A DNA stretch of 64,000 nucleotides from Clostridium sp. AM30-24 (GCF_003480435.1 NZ_QUJB01000013.1:21754-85753), one strand, 5' to 3'. Numbered from the stretch's first letter, positions 34,094 through 43,502 are shown. The notes: generated by a model not told the origin, from the sequence alone. Numbers and translations: made by a program.

Positions 34094-35074
34094 GTGCCGG
34101 GATTTACGACCCACTACCTGTTCGGTGTGAAAGCTTACAATGATCTGCCGAACAATTATTTAAAACACGTGATATCCAAATACCGCTGGCTCTACCAGCT
34201 TGGTCTTCAGGGACCTGATATCTTCTTTTATAATGTTCCGATCCTGCGGCACAGGGACTACCGCAACGTCGGTTCCCATATGCATGAGTATCAGGTCAAC
34301 GACTTCTTTAAAAACAGCCTTCTGGAGCTTTCTGAGATCCATTCGAGGCAGCAGAAGGAAGAAGCCGCGGCGTTTCTGGCGGGATTTATCTGCCATTATA
34401 TCGCCGATTCGATCTGCCACCCGTTCGTCTACGGACGGATCCGGTATCAGACCGATAAGAAAAAGACCGAGTGCCATGGTCTCCACGCAGCTCTGGAAAA
34501 CGATATCGATGCGATCCTGCTCTGGAAATTCAAGCACAAAAAGCCATCCGAATTCAATCAGGCAGCCTCGCTCTGCTTAAATGGTCAGGAAAGCCAGTTT
34601 ATCTCACGATACCTGAGCCGGTGCATCAACCGCACCTACTACCAGATCACGGAAAAAAATAATTTTCAGGTCACAGACGGAATGGTCGCCCGCTCGATCT
34701 TTGCGATCCGTTTCGGAAGCCGGATCCTGTCCGATCCCGAGGGTCATAAGACCCATGTGATCGGTTCTCTGGAATCCATCTTCTTAAAGCATCCAATCGC
34801 GTCAAAAAAGCTGGTGACAGACAGACTTTCCGCTCAGGTCCGCGAGATTTTAAATTTGGATCACGAGGTCTGGACAAATCCATGGGATAATTCCATCGCC
34901 TCCATGGCCTCCTTCCCGGATCTGTACCACCAGACACTAAAAAAATGCCACTCTGTCTATTATTATCTCAATGCATTCCTGATCGCGAATGTCCCCGCAG
35001 GACCTCCGGATATGTCCGCGCTTCTGGCAGAGCTCGGCAACTATTCCTACCACAGCGGACTCGATGTGGGTTGA
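34094..35074 (+). CDS. Zinc-dependent phospholipase C-like protein
   Basis: The protein has 326 residues. It has the pattern of the zinc-dependent PLC family common in Clostridia: PGFTTHYLFG at the N-terminus, SHMHEYQVNDFF, and a His/Asp-rich HYIADSICHPFVYG motif that would bind zinc. No signal peptide is visible, so it may act inside the cell. I chose the GTG at 34094, since the nearest ATG (34085) touches the AGAGGAG site with no spacer and family members begin MPGFTTHY. Its leader has two terminator-like hairpins. The substrate is not known. Confidence 0.85.
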   Translation: MPGFTTHYLFGVKAYNDLPNNYLKHVISKYRWLYQLGLQGPDIFFYNVPILRHRDYRNVGSHMHEYQVNDFFKNSLLELSEIHSRQQKEEAAAFLAGFICHYIADSICHPFVYGRIRYQTDKKKTECHGLHAALENDIDAILLWKFKHKKPSEFNQAASLCLNGQESQFISRYLSRCINRTYYQITEKNNFQVTDGMVARSIFAIRFGSRILSDPEGHKTHVIGSLESIFLKHPIASKKLVTDRLSAQVREILNLDHEVWTNPWDNSIASMASFPDLYHQTLKKCHSVYYYLNAFLIANVPAGPPDMSALLAELGNYSYHSGLDVG

Positions 35075-35162
35075 CCTGACACAGATGGTGTGACTTTGGA
35101 CCATGTCCCCTGAAACTCGTTTCAGGTGCATAACAATAAAAACGGAAAAGGAGAATTCTATT

Positions 35163-35867
35163 ATGAAACCATTGATCTTACTGACCGGAGGAACCGGAGC
35201 CGCAGCAAACGGAACACCGACCTGGGCGTTAAACCAGAACTATGCGGAGAACATCCGCCGCGCAGGCGGAATCCCGATCCTTGCAGTCAACAATGACTGT
35301 GCTGAGGAGTATGCGGACCTCGCCGACGGTCTTCTCTTAAGCGGCGGCAAGGATGTTGATCCGAAGCTCTACGGTCAGGAAAAGATGTTTGACTTCGTCA
35401 TCACAGACCCGCAGCGCGACGATCTGGAATACAGAATCATCAAGGCCTTCGTTGACCGTAAGAAACCGATCTGGGGCATCTGCCGCGGAATCCAGATCTT
35501 AAACGTATATTTCGGCGGTACTCTCACTCAGGATATCCCGACACAGCTCGGCGGTGACCACTCCAAGGGAGTCTGCCATCCGGTAACGATCAAGAAAGAT
35601 TCTATCTTAGGAAACCTTTACGGCGAATCCATGGAAGTAAACAGCTACCACCATCAGTCTCTCGACAAACTCGGCGAAGGTCTTCAGGCCATCGCATGGG
35701 GCGAGTCCAACGGACACACCTTCACAGAGGCTGTGCAGCATGAGACTCTTCCGATCTGGTCTGTACAGTGGCACCCAGAGCGCATGACTGGCCCGGTCAC
35801 AAACCCGAAGGAGTGCGCAGACTCTCTTCCGATGTTTGAGTATTTCGTAAAACAGTGTACAAAATAA
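35163..35867 (+). CDS. Class I glutamine amidotransferase-like hydrolase, PuuD type (peptidase C26)
   Basis: The protein has 234 residues. The catalytic cysteine is in IWGICRGIQILNVYFGG, and the His-Glu pair is in SVQWHPERM. The family includes gamma-glutamyl-GABA hydrolase, which releases glutamate from gamma-glutamyl compounds. The start is the ATG at 35163, preceded by AAAGGAG; an upstream frame start at 35103 is unsupported. It is followed by a strong terminator and is about 90 bases after the phospholipase-like gene, possibly in one transcript. Its exact substrate cannot be read. Confidence 0.9.
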   Translation: MKPLILLTGGTGAAANGTPTWALNQNYAENIRRAGGIPILAVNNDCAEEYADLADGLLLSGGKDVDPKLYGQEKMFDFVITDPQRDDLEYRIIKAFVDRKKPIWGICRGIQILNVYFGGTLTQDIPTQLGGDHSKGVCHPVTIKKDSILGNLYGESMEVNSYHHQSLDKLGEGLQAIAWGESNGHTFTEAVQHETLPIWSVQWHPERMTGPVTNPKECADSLPMFEYFVKQCTK

Positions 35868-35885
35868 GCCGCGTCAATAAACGCA

Positions 35886-35920
35886 GTTCTGCGCACCTGC
35901 TGCGCTGACCGTAAGAAAAT
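35886..35920 (+). repeat. Dispersed intergenic repeat, copy 2
   Basis: It contains CTGCGCACCTGCTGCGCTG followed by ACCGTAAGAAAAT. It lies between the PuuD-like stop and its terminator. See copies at 6178-6215 and 41072-41110. Confidence 0.6.
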
Positions 35921-35932
35921 ATGACAACGAAA

Positions 35933-35979
35933 AATGGCAGAACGCTTTTTCGGATCACTCTGAAAAGCATTCTGCCATT
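35933..35979 (+). terminator. Terminator after the PuuD-like gene
   Basis: A 17-bp stem with one mismatch: AATGGCAGAACGCTTTT (35933-35949)/AAAAGCATTCTGCCATT (35963-35979). Few T bases follow, but the stem is very strong and can act from both sides. Confidence 0.7.
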
Positions 35980-36022
35980 ATATTGTATAAATTGTTTATT
36001 CTGTTGAAATTATCTCAACTGA

Positions 36023-36661
36023 TTACTTGGAAGCCTTTGTCTCGTCCAGCTTCTTCGGTGAATCATCAGCAACATCTTCCGGACCTTCCGCAGCTGTCTC
36101 GTTGCTCTTAAGGTCGATCTTCTCGCCAGCCTTGTAGCTCTTATCAACAAGTGCCTTTCCGCCCTCTGTAACAACTTTCACATCAAGGGAGAACTGGTTC
36201 CAGAGTGTTCCGAAGGAATCCTCGCTGGAATTCTCGAGATCCATGCTCTGTGCAGCGATAATGTCGTTGAACTGTTTTACCATTGTTACGGCATATTCCA
36301 TAGCGTCATCATTTGTTGTGTCATTCTTTACTGTCCAGGTAAGGCCGATGTTTAATGCGGTCTCATCGTAAGTGAACTCCATCTTTACAGACTGCGGGAA
36401 TGCGGATGTGTCGTTGAACAGTCCGTCGCACTCGCTCTGTGCCTGCTCCCAGTCGTACATCGTTGTCTCTACCGTCTCATCCTCAACAAGGAAGTTCTGG
36501 TCTCTCGGCAGTGTCTCGTCATCGTCATCGGACTCCAGCTTTGCCGGATCTACTTCTTCGCTTCCGGATACCGGTGCATCTGTTGAAATGCTGCTCTTTG
36601 TACATCCGCCAAGGGCAAGAACTACTAAAGACAGCACAGCCATTCTCTTTAATAATTTCAT
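36023..36661 (-). CDS. Uncharacterised lipoprotein
   Basis: The protein has 212 residues. A lipoprotein signal peptide ends at LGG-C20. The mature part starts with a Ser/Asp/Glu-rich linker and continues with a compact region (YDWEQAQSECDGLFNDTSAFP and MEFTYDETALNIGLTWTVKNDT) I do not recognise. The C-terminal 30 residues are Lys/Asp/Glu-rich and disordered-looking. It is probably anchored on the outer face of the membrane. It has its own promoter at 36740-36768 and lies downstream of the polysaccharide cluster. Confidence 0.8.
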   Translation of the reverse strand: MKLLKRMAVLSLVVLALGGCTKSSISTDAPVSGSEEVDPAKLESDDDDETLPRDQNFLVEDETVETTMYDWEQAQSECDGLFNDTSAFPQSVKMEFTYDETALNIGLTWTVKNDTTNDDAMEYAVTMVKQFNDIIAAQSMDLENSSEDSFGTLWNQFSLDVKVVTEGGKALVDKSYKAGEKIDLKSNETAAEGPEDVADDSPKKLDETKASK

Positions 36662-36739
36662 AATAAAATTCCTCCTCTGAATTCAACGGATCTCCCACTC
36701 TGATGATCAGGATTCTCCGGGAAATCGGCATACTCACGT

Positions 36740-36768
36740 ATTATATACGATTCCTTTTTATTTTTGAA
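36740..36768 (-). promoter_or_regulatory. Promoter of the lipoprotein gene
   Basis: TTCAAA (36763-36768), 17-base spacer, perfect TATAAT (36740-36745) on the minus strand. Confidence 0.6.
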
Positions 36769-36796
36769 GTCCTTTTCTCAAATTTACACAAATAAT

Positions 36797-37753
36797 TCAT
36801 GATTTTGTAATGTTTTTCCTGAAATTCTCCGTATCCTTTACGATATACACCGGTCTGTCCTTGATCTCCGCAAACAGGATCGCGATATATTCGCCGATAA
36901 TTCCAACGATCACAAACAGAACCGCGAACATAAACGAGATCAGGACCACTATGGTCGCATATCCGCTGGGCGCTCCGTACATCTTCCAGGTATAGACCGT
37001 ATAGATCACCATGATCAGGCCGAAGATCGCCGTAATCACGCCGGAGTAGATACCGAGCTTCAGCGGCAGATCCGAAAAGCACAGAATCGTGTTAATGGAA
37101 AACTTGAACAGGCTCTTTAAGCTGTACTTGCTCTCCCCCGCAAACCGCGGTCTCGCCTCATACTCGATGGTCGTCTTCTCAAATCCGATGCTCTGGACAT
37201 AGCCCCTCAGGAAACGGACCTTCTCCCGGTAGTTGTTCCTGAGAACATCCGCCGCATTCTTGCCCACCGCAAAAAAATCTGAGGCATTGGCCTCAAACTT
37301 TACATCGGAAAGATGGTTGATCAGCTTGTAAAACGCCGCGGATGTGACGTTTTTCACGAATCCCGCCGTCTTATTCTTCGTGCGGACCATGCTGATCACC
37401 TCATACCCCTCGTCAAACTTTTCTACGATCTCCGGCAGGCACTCCGGCGGATGCTGCAGGTCCGCGTCCATGCAGACGATACCATCGCCTTCCGCATAAT
37501 CCAGCCCTGCGATCATCGCCGCCTCATGCCCGAAGTTTCTGGAAAAGTTCACGATCTTTACTTTTTCGTCGGACGCCGCGAATTCCTTAAGGATCGACAG
37601 GGACTGATCCCTGCTGCCGTCGTTCACGAACAAAAACTCGTAGTCCCAGTTCTCCGGCAGCGTTTTCAGGATCTTCCCGGTCTCCATATAAAATTCTCTT
37701 AACGCCAGTTCCTCATTGTACACCGATACAACGACAGAAAGCAGTTTAGTCAT
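36797..37753 (-). CDS. Membrane-anchored family 2 glycosyltransferase, GtrB/DPM1 type
   Basis: The protein has 318 residues. The GT-A domain has VVVSVYNEE, FLFVNDGSRDQSL, MDADLQHPPE with the DXD-type metal site, and VRTKNKTAGF. The C-terminus has two membrane segments (about 230-255 and 265-290). Members usually load a sugar onto undecaprenyl phosphate for use outside the membrane. It overlaps the licD gene by 8 bases and is the last gene of the polysaccharide operon. The large membrane proteins encoded upstream could be the partners that use the lipid-linked sugar. Confidence 0.92.
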   Translation of the reverse strand: MTKLLSVVVSVYNEELALREFYMETGKILKTLPENWDYEFLFVNDGSRDQSLSILKEFAASDEKVKIVNFSRNFGHEAAMIAGLDYAEGDGIVCMDADLQHPPECLPEIVEKFDEGYEVISMVRTKNKTAGFVKNVTSAAFYKLINHLSDVKFEANASDFFAVGKNAADVLRNNYREKVRFLRGYVQSIGFEKTTIEYEARPRFAGESKYSLKSLFKFSINTILCFSDLPLKLGIYSGVITAIFGLIMVIYTVYTWKMYGAPSGYATIVVLISFMFAVLFVIVGIIGEYIAILFAEIKDRPVYIVKDTENFRKNITKS

Positions 37754-38594
37754 AGATTTTGATCTCCATATCGGAATGTTCCGGAATCTGTTTTTCCTTC
37801 GGCGGAAGCTTCATGTAGTCGCCGTAGAGCTGTGTCAGAAGCTCTTTCCAGCCGGACGGGACGTAAAATTTCGTGTCCTCGAAAGGCATCTCGACGACCT
37901 CATCGTCCCACTCCCTCTTCATCTCCACATAGAACCAGTTCGGCGCATAGCCCGTATAAAAGTACAGCGGACGCTGCTTTCTGCTGTCCATATGGCAGAG
38001 GCCATTCCACATTTTCCAGATCACCGGGAATGGGATCAGCTTTCCGACGTTTGCAAGAACTGCCACGAAAAGCTTCATAGCCCCCCTGTAATCGCTGTAA
38101 TTGATCTCATAGCGGTGTCCCAGAGCAAATCCATAGAGCACACAGTGGGAGAGCTTCGTAAGTTTTTTTGCGAGCTTTCCTTCCGGGAGTCCGTCCACGA
38201 TAAACAGGTCCACGTTCAGGCGGCTGATCTTATCGTCGTAGAAGTCCATCTTTCCGGAGTCCTCAAACTTCTGACTTTTATTGTATGTCACACGGGAGAT
38301 AAAGTCGTAGAATGCCTTTCCGCCGTGGTACTCATCCGGCTCCACAAAGGACATGTCCTCCGGCAGCTCCCGCCTTACGACCTTTGCAAACATCTCATAG
38401 TTCTTTCTCGTGAACATGACATCCACGTCGTCATCCCACGGGATAAATCCGCCGTGGCGCACTGCACCCAGAAGCGTACCGGAATCCAGAGCATATTTGA
38501 TCTTATACTTTCTGCAGATCCGGTCGATCTCCTTTAAAAGCTTTAAGTTGACCTCATGGACTTTCGTCAGGTCAAAGGATTTTTCTTCGCTCAC
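37746..38594 (-). CDS. LicD-family phosphotransferase
   Basis: The protein has 282 residues. The LicD/nucleotidyltransferase-like signature is clear: KYALDSGTLLGAVRHGGFIPWDDDVDVMF with the metal-binding aspartates. LicD proteins attach phosphocholine or related phospho-groups to surface glycans. It overlaps rfbH by 4 bases and the glycosyltransferase gene by 8 bases, so translation is coupled. A substrate cannot be assigned. The wall-binding repeats of the protein at 61035-62138 belong to the choline-binding-like family, which fits but does not prove phosphocholine on the wall. Confidence 0.9.
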   Translation of the reverse strand: MSEEKSFDLTKVHEVNLKLLKEIDRICRKYKIKYALDSGTLLGAVRHGGFIPWDDDVDVMFTRKNYEMFAKVVRRELPEDMSFVEPDEYHGGKAFYDFISRVTYNKSQKFEDSGKMDFYDDKISRLNVDLFIVDGLPEGKLAKKLTKLSHCVLYGFALGHRYEINYSDYRGAMKLFVAVLANVGKLIPFPVIWKMWNGLCHMDSRKQRPLYFYTGYAPNWFYVEMKREWDDEVVEMPFEDTKFYVPSGWKELLTQLYGDYMKLPPKEKQIPEHSDMEIKIYD

Positions 38595-39931
38595 TGTAAC
38601 AGCCCCTCTTTAATCACTTTTGCCATATAGTCGATCTTTTCGTCTGTCATTCCCGGATAAACGCCGACCCAGAAGGTATCGCTCATGATCCGGTCTGTAT
38701 TTTCCAGAGTGCCTACTACGCGGTAGCCCTTTTTCTCAGCTCTCATCTCATCGAAGCACGGGTGCTTGATGAGGTTTCCGGCAAACAGCATTCTCGTCTG
38801 GATCCCTTTGCTCTCAATATACTGGACGAGCTTATTTCTGTCTGTTCCCTCTTTGCATGTGATCAGGAAGCCGAACCAGCTCGGTCTGGAATTCTCAGCC
38901 GGTACCGGAAGGATCAGACGATCCTCCGTCTCTGCGAGAGCGGCTCTCAGGCGGTCGAAATTGTGGCGTCTGCGCTCCACGAAGGTCGGGAATTTCTCGA
39001 TCTGGGCACATCCGATGGCTGCCTGAAGGTCTGTGGCTTTCAGATTGTATCCAAAATGGGAGTATACATATTTGTGGTCATAGCCTAACGGCAGTTCGCC
39101 GTACTGTCTGTCGAAGCGGTGTCCGCAGAGGTTGTCATGTCCGGACGGGCAGACACAGTCCCGGCCCCAGTCGCGGAAGGAACGGATGATCTTGTTTAAC
39201 AGCGGGTTGTCCGTGTAAACGGCTCCGCCCTCGCCCATCGTCATATGGTGCGGCGGATAGAAGCTGGAGGTTCCGATATCGCCTACGGTTCCGGTAAATT
39301 TCTCCTCACCGTTGATGGTGTATCTGGAACCTAACGCGTCGCAGTTGTCCTCAACGAGCCACAGGTTATGTTTTTCACAGAATTCCTTTACTGCCTTTAA
39401 ATCGAACGGGTTTCCGAGTGTATGGGCGATCATGACTGCCTTTGTCTTCTCGGAGAGTGCTGCTTCTAACTTTGTTACATCGATATTGTACTGTGGAATC
39501 GTCACATCAACAAATACCGGAACAGCGCCGTACTGGATCGCCGGAGTCACGGTTGTCGGGAAACCTGCTGCAACAGTGATGATCTCATCTCCGCGCTTTA
39601 CACGGCGGTCGCCGAGCAGAGGGGATGTGAGTGTCATGAACGCTACGAGGTTTGCAGATGAGCCGGAGTTTACAAGGGCACAGTAGCGCACCTGAAGATA
39701 CTCCGCAAGCTTCTTCTCAAACTCGTCCGTGTATCGTCCGGATGTAAGCCAGAATTCAAGGGAACTGTCCACAAGGTTTACCATCTCCCTGCTGTCATAC
39801 ACGCGGGATGCATACGGGATTCGGTCTCCCTCATGAAATTCCTTTTTCTGGTTGTGGAATTTATCGGCATATTCGGCTACAAGGTCAAGGATCTCTTTTC
39901 TTGCCTCTGCCTCTGTCTTATTCTCAAACAT
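38591..39931 (-). CDS. rfbH: CDP-4-keto-6-deoxyglucose 3-dehydrase (E1)
   Basis: The protein has 446 residues of the DegT aminotransferase fold. Instead of the PLP lysine it has histidines (SFYPPHHMTMGEGG, His228-229), the mark of the PMP-dependent E1 enzyme. The [2Fe-2S] cysteines fit the E1 pattern: Cys197 (VEDNCDALG), Cys259, Cys261 and Cys269 (DCVCPSGHDNLC). It removes the 3-hydroxyl on the way to CDP-3,6-dideoxyhexoses. It needs an E3-type reductase (RfbI/AscD), which is not encoded in the window. It follows rfbG by 23 bases. Confidence 0.93.
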   Translation of the reverse strand: MFENKTEAEARKEILDLVAEYADKFHNQKKEFHEGDRIPYASRVYDSREMVNLVDSSLEFWLTSGRYTDEFEKKLAEYLQVRYCALVNSGSSANLVAFMTLTSPLLGDRRVKRGDEIITVAAGFPTTVTPAIQYGAVPVFVDVTIPQYNIDVTKLEAALSEKTKAVMIAHTLGNPFDLKAVKEFCEKHNLWLVEDNCDALGSRYTINGEEKFTGTVGDIGTSSFYPPHHMTMGEGGAVYTDNPLLNKIIRSFRDWGRDCVCPSGHDNLCGHRFDRQYGELPLGYDHKYVYSHFGYNLKATDLQAAIGCAQIEKFPTFVERRRHNFDRLRAALAETEDRLILPVPAENSRPSWFGFLITCKEGTDRNKLVQYIESKGIQTRMLFAGNLIKHPCFDEMRAEKKGYRVVGTLENTDRIMSDTFWVGVYPGMTDEKIDYMAKVIKEGLLQ

Positions 39932-39954
39932 AATATTTTCCTTTCCTTCACGTT

Positions 39955-41013
39955 CTACTGGAACATCTCTTTGATCTGTCTGTCCATCACAGACACAACA
40001 TCGCCATTCTTCTCATACTCCTGACACCACTCAACGGTGAGTCCGATGGCCTCCTTCACGCCATAGCGCGGGTGCCATCCAAATGTGGTCTTTAACTTGG
40101 AGCAGTCGAGTTTTAAGAAGTTTGCCTCGTGAGGACCTCCGTCGCTCTTGTTTTCCCAGGAAAGTCCATGTCCCCAGGCGCTGCAGAACATATCCACAAG
40201 CTCACCTGTGGTCACGCAGTCCTTGTCATCCGGTCCCACATTGTAGTATCCGGCGTATGTCCCGTCCTCATACTGCGCCTTTGCCACCATGAGATATGCC
40301 GCAAGCGGCTCCAGCACATGCTGATACGGGCGCGTGGAATGCGGATTGCGGACAATGATCGGCTTTTTCGCCATCGCCGCACGGACACAATCCGGGACGA
40401 TACGGTCATTGGCGAAATCGCCGCCGCCGATGACGTTTCCTGCACGACAGGTTGAGATCGCACAGTGTCCGTCCGCGAAGAAGGACTTCCTGTAGCTGTG
40501 GGTCACAAGCTCAGAACATGATTTGCTGTTGGAATACGGGTCATATCCGTCCAGACGGTCCACCTCACGGTAGCCGTACTCCCACTCCCTGTTCTCGTAG
40601 ACCTTGTCCGTTGTCACATTTAAGAAGGATTTTACGCAGGGATTTAAGCGGACACATTCCAGAATATTGACTGTACCCATAACATTTGTCTCGTAGGTGT
40701 AGACAGGATCCCTGTAGGAATCTCTCACGATCGGCTGCGCCGCCAGATGCAGTACGATCTCCGGTTTTGTCTCCTCGAATACCTGCTTTAAATGGGCAAG
40801 ATCCCGGATATCGCCGATAACGGAATTCATCTTTCCCTCAAGACTTGCCATCTGAAACAGTGCCGGATCTGTCGGCGGTTTTAAGGAGTATCCTGTGACC
40901 TTGGCACCGGCATTTACAAGGATTCTGGAAAGCCAGGTTCCTTTAAAACCGGTATGTCCGGTTACAAGGACCTTCTTTCCTTTATAAAAGTCAAAAACTT
41001 CTTTTAAGTTCAT
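39955..41013 (-). CDS. rfbG: CDP-glucose 4,6-dehydratase
   Basis: The protein has 352 residues and is a short-chain dehydrogenase with the NAD motif VLVTGHTGFKGTWL and the catalytic region SFLNVTTDKVYENREW, then YDPYSNSKSCSEL with the Tyr and Lys. It converts CDP-glucose to CDP-4-keto-6-deoxyglucose. I chose the ATG at 41013 with GGAGAAG upstream; the longer frame to 41061 is not conserved. It lies between rfbF and rfbH, the standard pathway order. Confidence 0.94.
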   Translation of the reverse strand: MNLKEVFDFYKGKKVLVTGHTGFKGTWLSRILVNAGAKVTGYSLKPPTDPALFQMASLEGKMNSVIGDIRDLAHLKQVFEETKPEIVLHLAAQPIVRDSYRDPVYTYETNVMGTVNILECVRLNPCVKSFLNVTTDKVYENREWEYGYREVDRLDGYDPYSNSKSCSELVTHSYRKSFFADGHCAISTCRAGNVIGGGDFANDRIVPDCVRAAMAKKPIIVRNPHSTRPYQHVLEPLAAYLMVAKAQYEDGTYAGYYNVGPDDKDCVTTGELVDMFCSAWGHGLSWENKSDGGPHEANFLKLDCSKLKTTFGWHPRYGVKEAIGLTVEWCQEYEKNGDVVSVMDRQIKEMFQ

Positions 41014-41071
41014 GTTCTCTTCTCCAATTATGAACCTTTCCTTTTCGCATTTATTTCGCATTTGTCTGTTC

Positions 41072-41110
41072 AGCAGGTCTGTGCATCTGCTGCGCTGACC
41101 GTAAAAAAAT
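41072..41110 (+). repeat. Dispersed intergenic repeat, copy 3
   Basis: It contains AGCAGGTCTGTGCATCTGC then TGCGCTGACCGTAAAAAAAT, between rfbF and rfbG and antisense to them. CAGCAG and CTGCTG inside it can pair. See copies at 6178-6215 and 35886-35920. Confidence 0.6.
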
Positions 41111-41137
41111 TCAGACCGGAAAGGATTTCTCTGTTTC

Positions 41138-41911
41138 TTACTCCCAAATCTTCCACGGCGCGTTTCCGGACTGCCACATCGCCTCTAACTGCTGTTTCTC
41201 GCGCTGGGTATCCATACACTTCCAGAATCCCTCGTGGCGGTATGCCATGAGCTCGCCGTCCTTCGCGAGGTTTCTTAACGGTGCCTGCTCGAATACAGTG
41301 GAATCGCCCTCGATATAATCAAATACGCCCGGATTTAATACCATATAACCGCCGTTGATCAGGCTGCCGTCATCGTCATTCTTCTCGCGGAAGGAATTGA
41401 TCTTTCCGTTATCCTCAAGGTCAAGGACACCGAAGCGCTGTCCGATATTGACTGCCGTGATGGTCGCGATCTTTCCATGACTTCTGTGGAACTCTTCCAG
41501 TGCCTTTAAGTCGATGTTTGCGAGACCGTCGCCGTAGGTCAGCATAAACGGCTCATTTCCCACATAATCTTTGATCCTCTTTACGCGTCCGCCGGTCATG
41601 GTGTTGAGTCCTGTGTCGATCAGAGTCACCTTCCACGGCTCCGCATAGTTATTGTGGACCTTCATGCTGTTGTTCGCAAGATCGAAGGTCACGTCAGATG
41701 TGTGAAGGAAGTAATCTGCAAAGAACTCCTTTACCACATACTGTTTGTATCCCAGACAAATAATAAATTCGTTATACCCGAACTGGGAATAATATTTCAT
41801 GATATGCCACATGATCGGCTTCTCGCCGATTTCAATCATCGGCTTTGGTTTTAAATGGCTCTCCTCGCTGATCCTTGTTCCGAATCCTCCTGCCAGGATT
41901 ACTACTTTCAT
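41138..41911 (-). CDS. rfbF: Glucose-1-phosphate cytidylyltransferase
   Basis: The protein has 257 residues. The nucleotidyltransferase loop is VVILAGGFGTRISEESHLKPKPMIEIGEKPI, followed by YGDGLANID with the metal-binding aspartate. It makes CDP-glucose from CTP and glucose 1-phosphate, the first step for CDP-dideoxysugars. I chose the ATG at 41911 with GGAGG 6 bases upstream; the extended frame to 42019 overlaps the upstream gene and lacks conservation. It starts 4 bases after the upstream membrane protein stop. Confidence 0.95.
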   Translation of the reverse strand: MKVVILAGGFGTRISEESHLKPKPMIEIGEKPIMWHIMKYYSQFGYNEFIICLGYKQYVVKEFFADYFLHTSDVTFDLANNSMKVHNNYAEPWKVTLIDTGLNTMTGGRVKRIKDYVGNEPFMLTYGDGLANIDLKALEEFHRSHGKIATITAVNIGQRFGVLDLEDNGKINSFREKNDDDGSLINGGYMVLNPGVFDYIEGDSTVFEQAPLRNLAKDGELMAYRHEGFWKCMDTQREKQQLEAMWQSGNAPWKIWE

Positions 41912-41915
41912 AGGT

Positions 41916-43502
41916 TTACCTCCATATATTCCAACCGTTTTCTTTGAGGACCGTAAGCGCTTCCCGGCATCCCGGTTTGTGATACTCCAGCGCGTCCTCC
42001 AGTGTTTTATCTGACTCATTTTCGAAATTTAATAAGATCTGTTTTACTTCGTCCCGGTTATGTTCTTTCCGGTATTTCCCGAAATGGAACTCTTCTGCCG
42101 TTGTCATCACATTTCCAATGAGGAACATGGCGGCGAGGGCAATGGATAATATCTTTACCAGCTTTGGCAAAGAATCTTTTTCAATCCTGCTGATATGCTG
42201 TGCCCCTTTCGGCTCTGTGCCTTTGCTTTCCCTGCATTCTTCCTTTTTACAGAATCTGCACTTCGCAGCCAGCGCGAACGTAAGAAGGATTCCGATCACG
42301 CCGATCTGATACTGCAGCGCATACCGGGAACTCATCCCATACTTATCGTTCGGCATAAAGATATACCGGCTCACAAGCACCATCAGGTGGTTCATGCCTC
42401 CGCCCGCTAAGAGCATCAACGGCAATATCGTCTTTTCCTCGATCCGGTAATAAAAGTTCATCCACAGCGCAAAGAGATACGCAAACAGGACGACCGCGCC
42501 GACCGCGCACCAGACCTTTCCCGGAAGCCCCGCAAAGCTCCTGTCAATCAATTCTACTCCAAAAACCATGGAAGCAAAAGACTTAAGAAGAAATTTAATA
42601 AAAAATTTCGGATCCTGTCGGAAAGCTGTAAAAAGCGGCACATTTACCGCTCCGGAATACTCATAAACCGCCTGGGAATTGCTCCAGAGGTAAATAAGGA
42701 ACGGGATGACAGCAGCTGCGATCAGGGCGACGGTGCGGGCAGTTCCGATTCCGGCAAGCTCATCGGAAATTATTCCGATCACACCAGCATTTTCCCTGCC
42801 TTTACCTGATACGTTTTTTCTATACGTACTGCTTGAATTCTGTCTGTCGGCCTTTGCCTGATATTTTCCAGATAAACTCTTTGCAATTACAATATCGCGC
42901 ACGTAAAGAAACAGGTACGCCATCACGATCGTCACCGTGTAGATCGCACAGTACGGTCCCGCTGCCCCAATGGTGATCACAAACGGCAATACAAAGAGCC
43001 ATACAAGCTCCGACCGTTTCGCATTCCGGAATCCCTTTTCATACACCTGATCAAGCAGGGCATAATTCCAAAAAAACAATCCAAACGCAAGGAAATGGGC
43101 CCATCCGGTTCCGTTATATAACATTTCCCACTTATTCAGGCTGAACATGACGATCATCATTGCCGCATACCAGACCGGGCAAAGTTCTTTTTTTCTGCTG
43201 TATCGTCCGATGATCAGGGCAGAAAGTCCAAATCCCAGAATGCCCATGATCCGGTCCACGGTGACACTGTAGCCAAAGACCATGACATTCAGTCCGCGCT
43301 CTAAGAAGTTCACCGGAATTCTCGTCAGCAGATCCGCCACAAAAAATTTATCTGGATTCCACACATCCGGAAGATAGGAATTGATGAGCCGGATATAATC
43401 AGAATACACCATATCGATGGCAGAGCGCCTGATATACGCCAGATAAAAAATCATCCCCAGAATCGGAAGTCCGATATAGAAATAACGTTTCTTATTCTTC
43501 AT
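41916..43502 (-). CDS. Multi-pass membrane protein of the polysaccharide cluster
   Basis: The protein has 528 residues with roughly ten to twelve membrane segments and no signal peptide. Large loops include DMVYSDYIRLINSYLPDVWNPDKFF near the N-terminus, an aspartate-containing outside loop typical of GT-C glycosyltransferases and polymerases. I do not recognise a specific family. The ATG at 43502 follows GGAGGAGATC and overlaps the upstream gene by 11 bases. It may be an arabinosyltransferase-like or O-antigen-type enzyme; that is inferred from location and topology. Confidence 0.8.
   Translation of the reverse strand: MKNKKRYFYIGLPILGMIFYLAYIRRSAIDMVYSDYIRLINSYLPDVWNPDKFFVADLLTRIPVNFLERGLNVMVFGYSVTVDRIMGILGFGLSALIIGRYSRKKELCPVWYAAMMIVMFSLNKWEMLYNGTGWAHFLAFGLFFWNYALLDQVYEKGFRNAKRSELVWLFVLPFVITIGAAGPYCAIYTVTIVMAYLFLYVRDIVIAKSLSGKYQAKADRQNSSSTYRKNVSGKGRENAGVIGIISDELAGIGTARTVALIAAAVIPFLIYLWSNSQAVYEYSGAVNVPLFTAFRQDPKFFIKFLLKSFASMVFGVELIDRSFAGLPGKVWCAVGAVVLFAYLFALWMNFYYRIEEKTILPLMLLAGGGMNHLMVLVSRYIFMPNDKYGMSSRYALQYQIGVIGILLTFALAAKCRFCKKEECRESKGTEPKGAQHISRIEKDSLPKLVKILSIALAAMFLIGNVMTTAEEFHFGKYRKEHNRDEVKQILLNFENESDKTLEDALEYHKPGCREALTVLKENGWNIWR

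Noticed and set aside
6178..41110. CRISPR array or tRNA from the dispersed repeats
   Set aside because: The three copies are tens of kilobases apart without regular spacers, and none folds as a tRNA.
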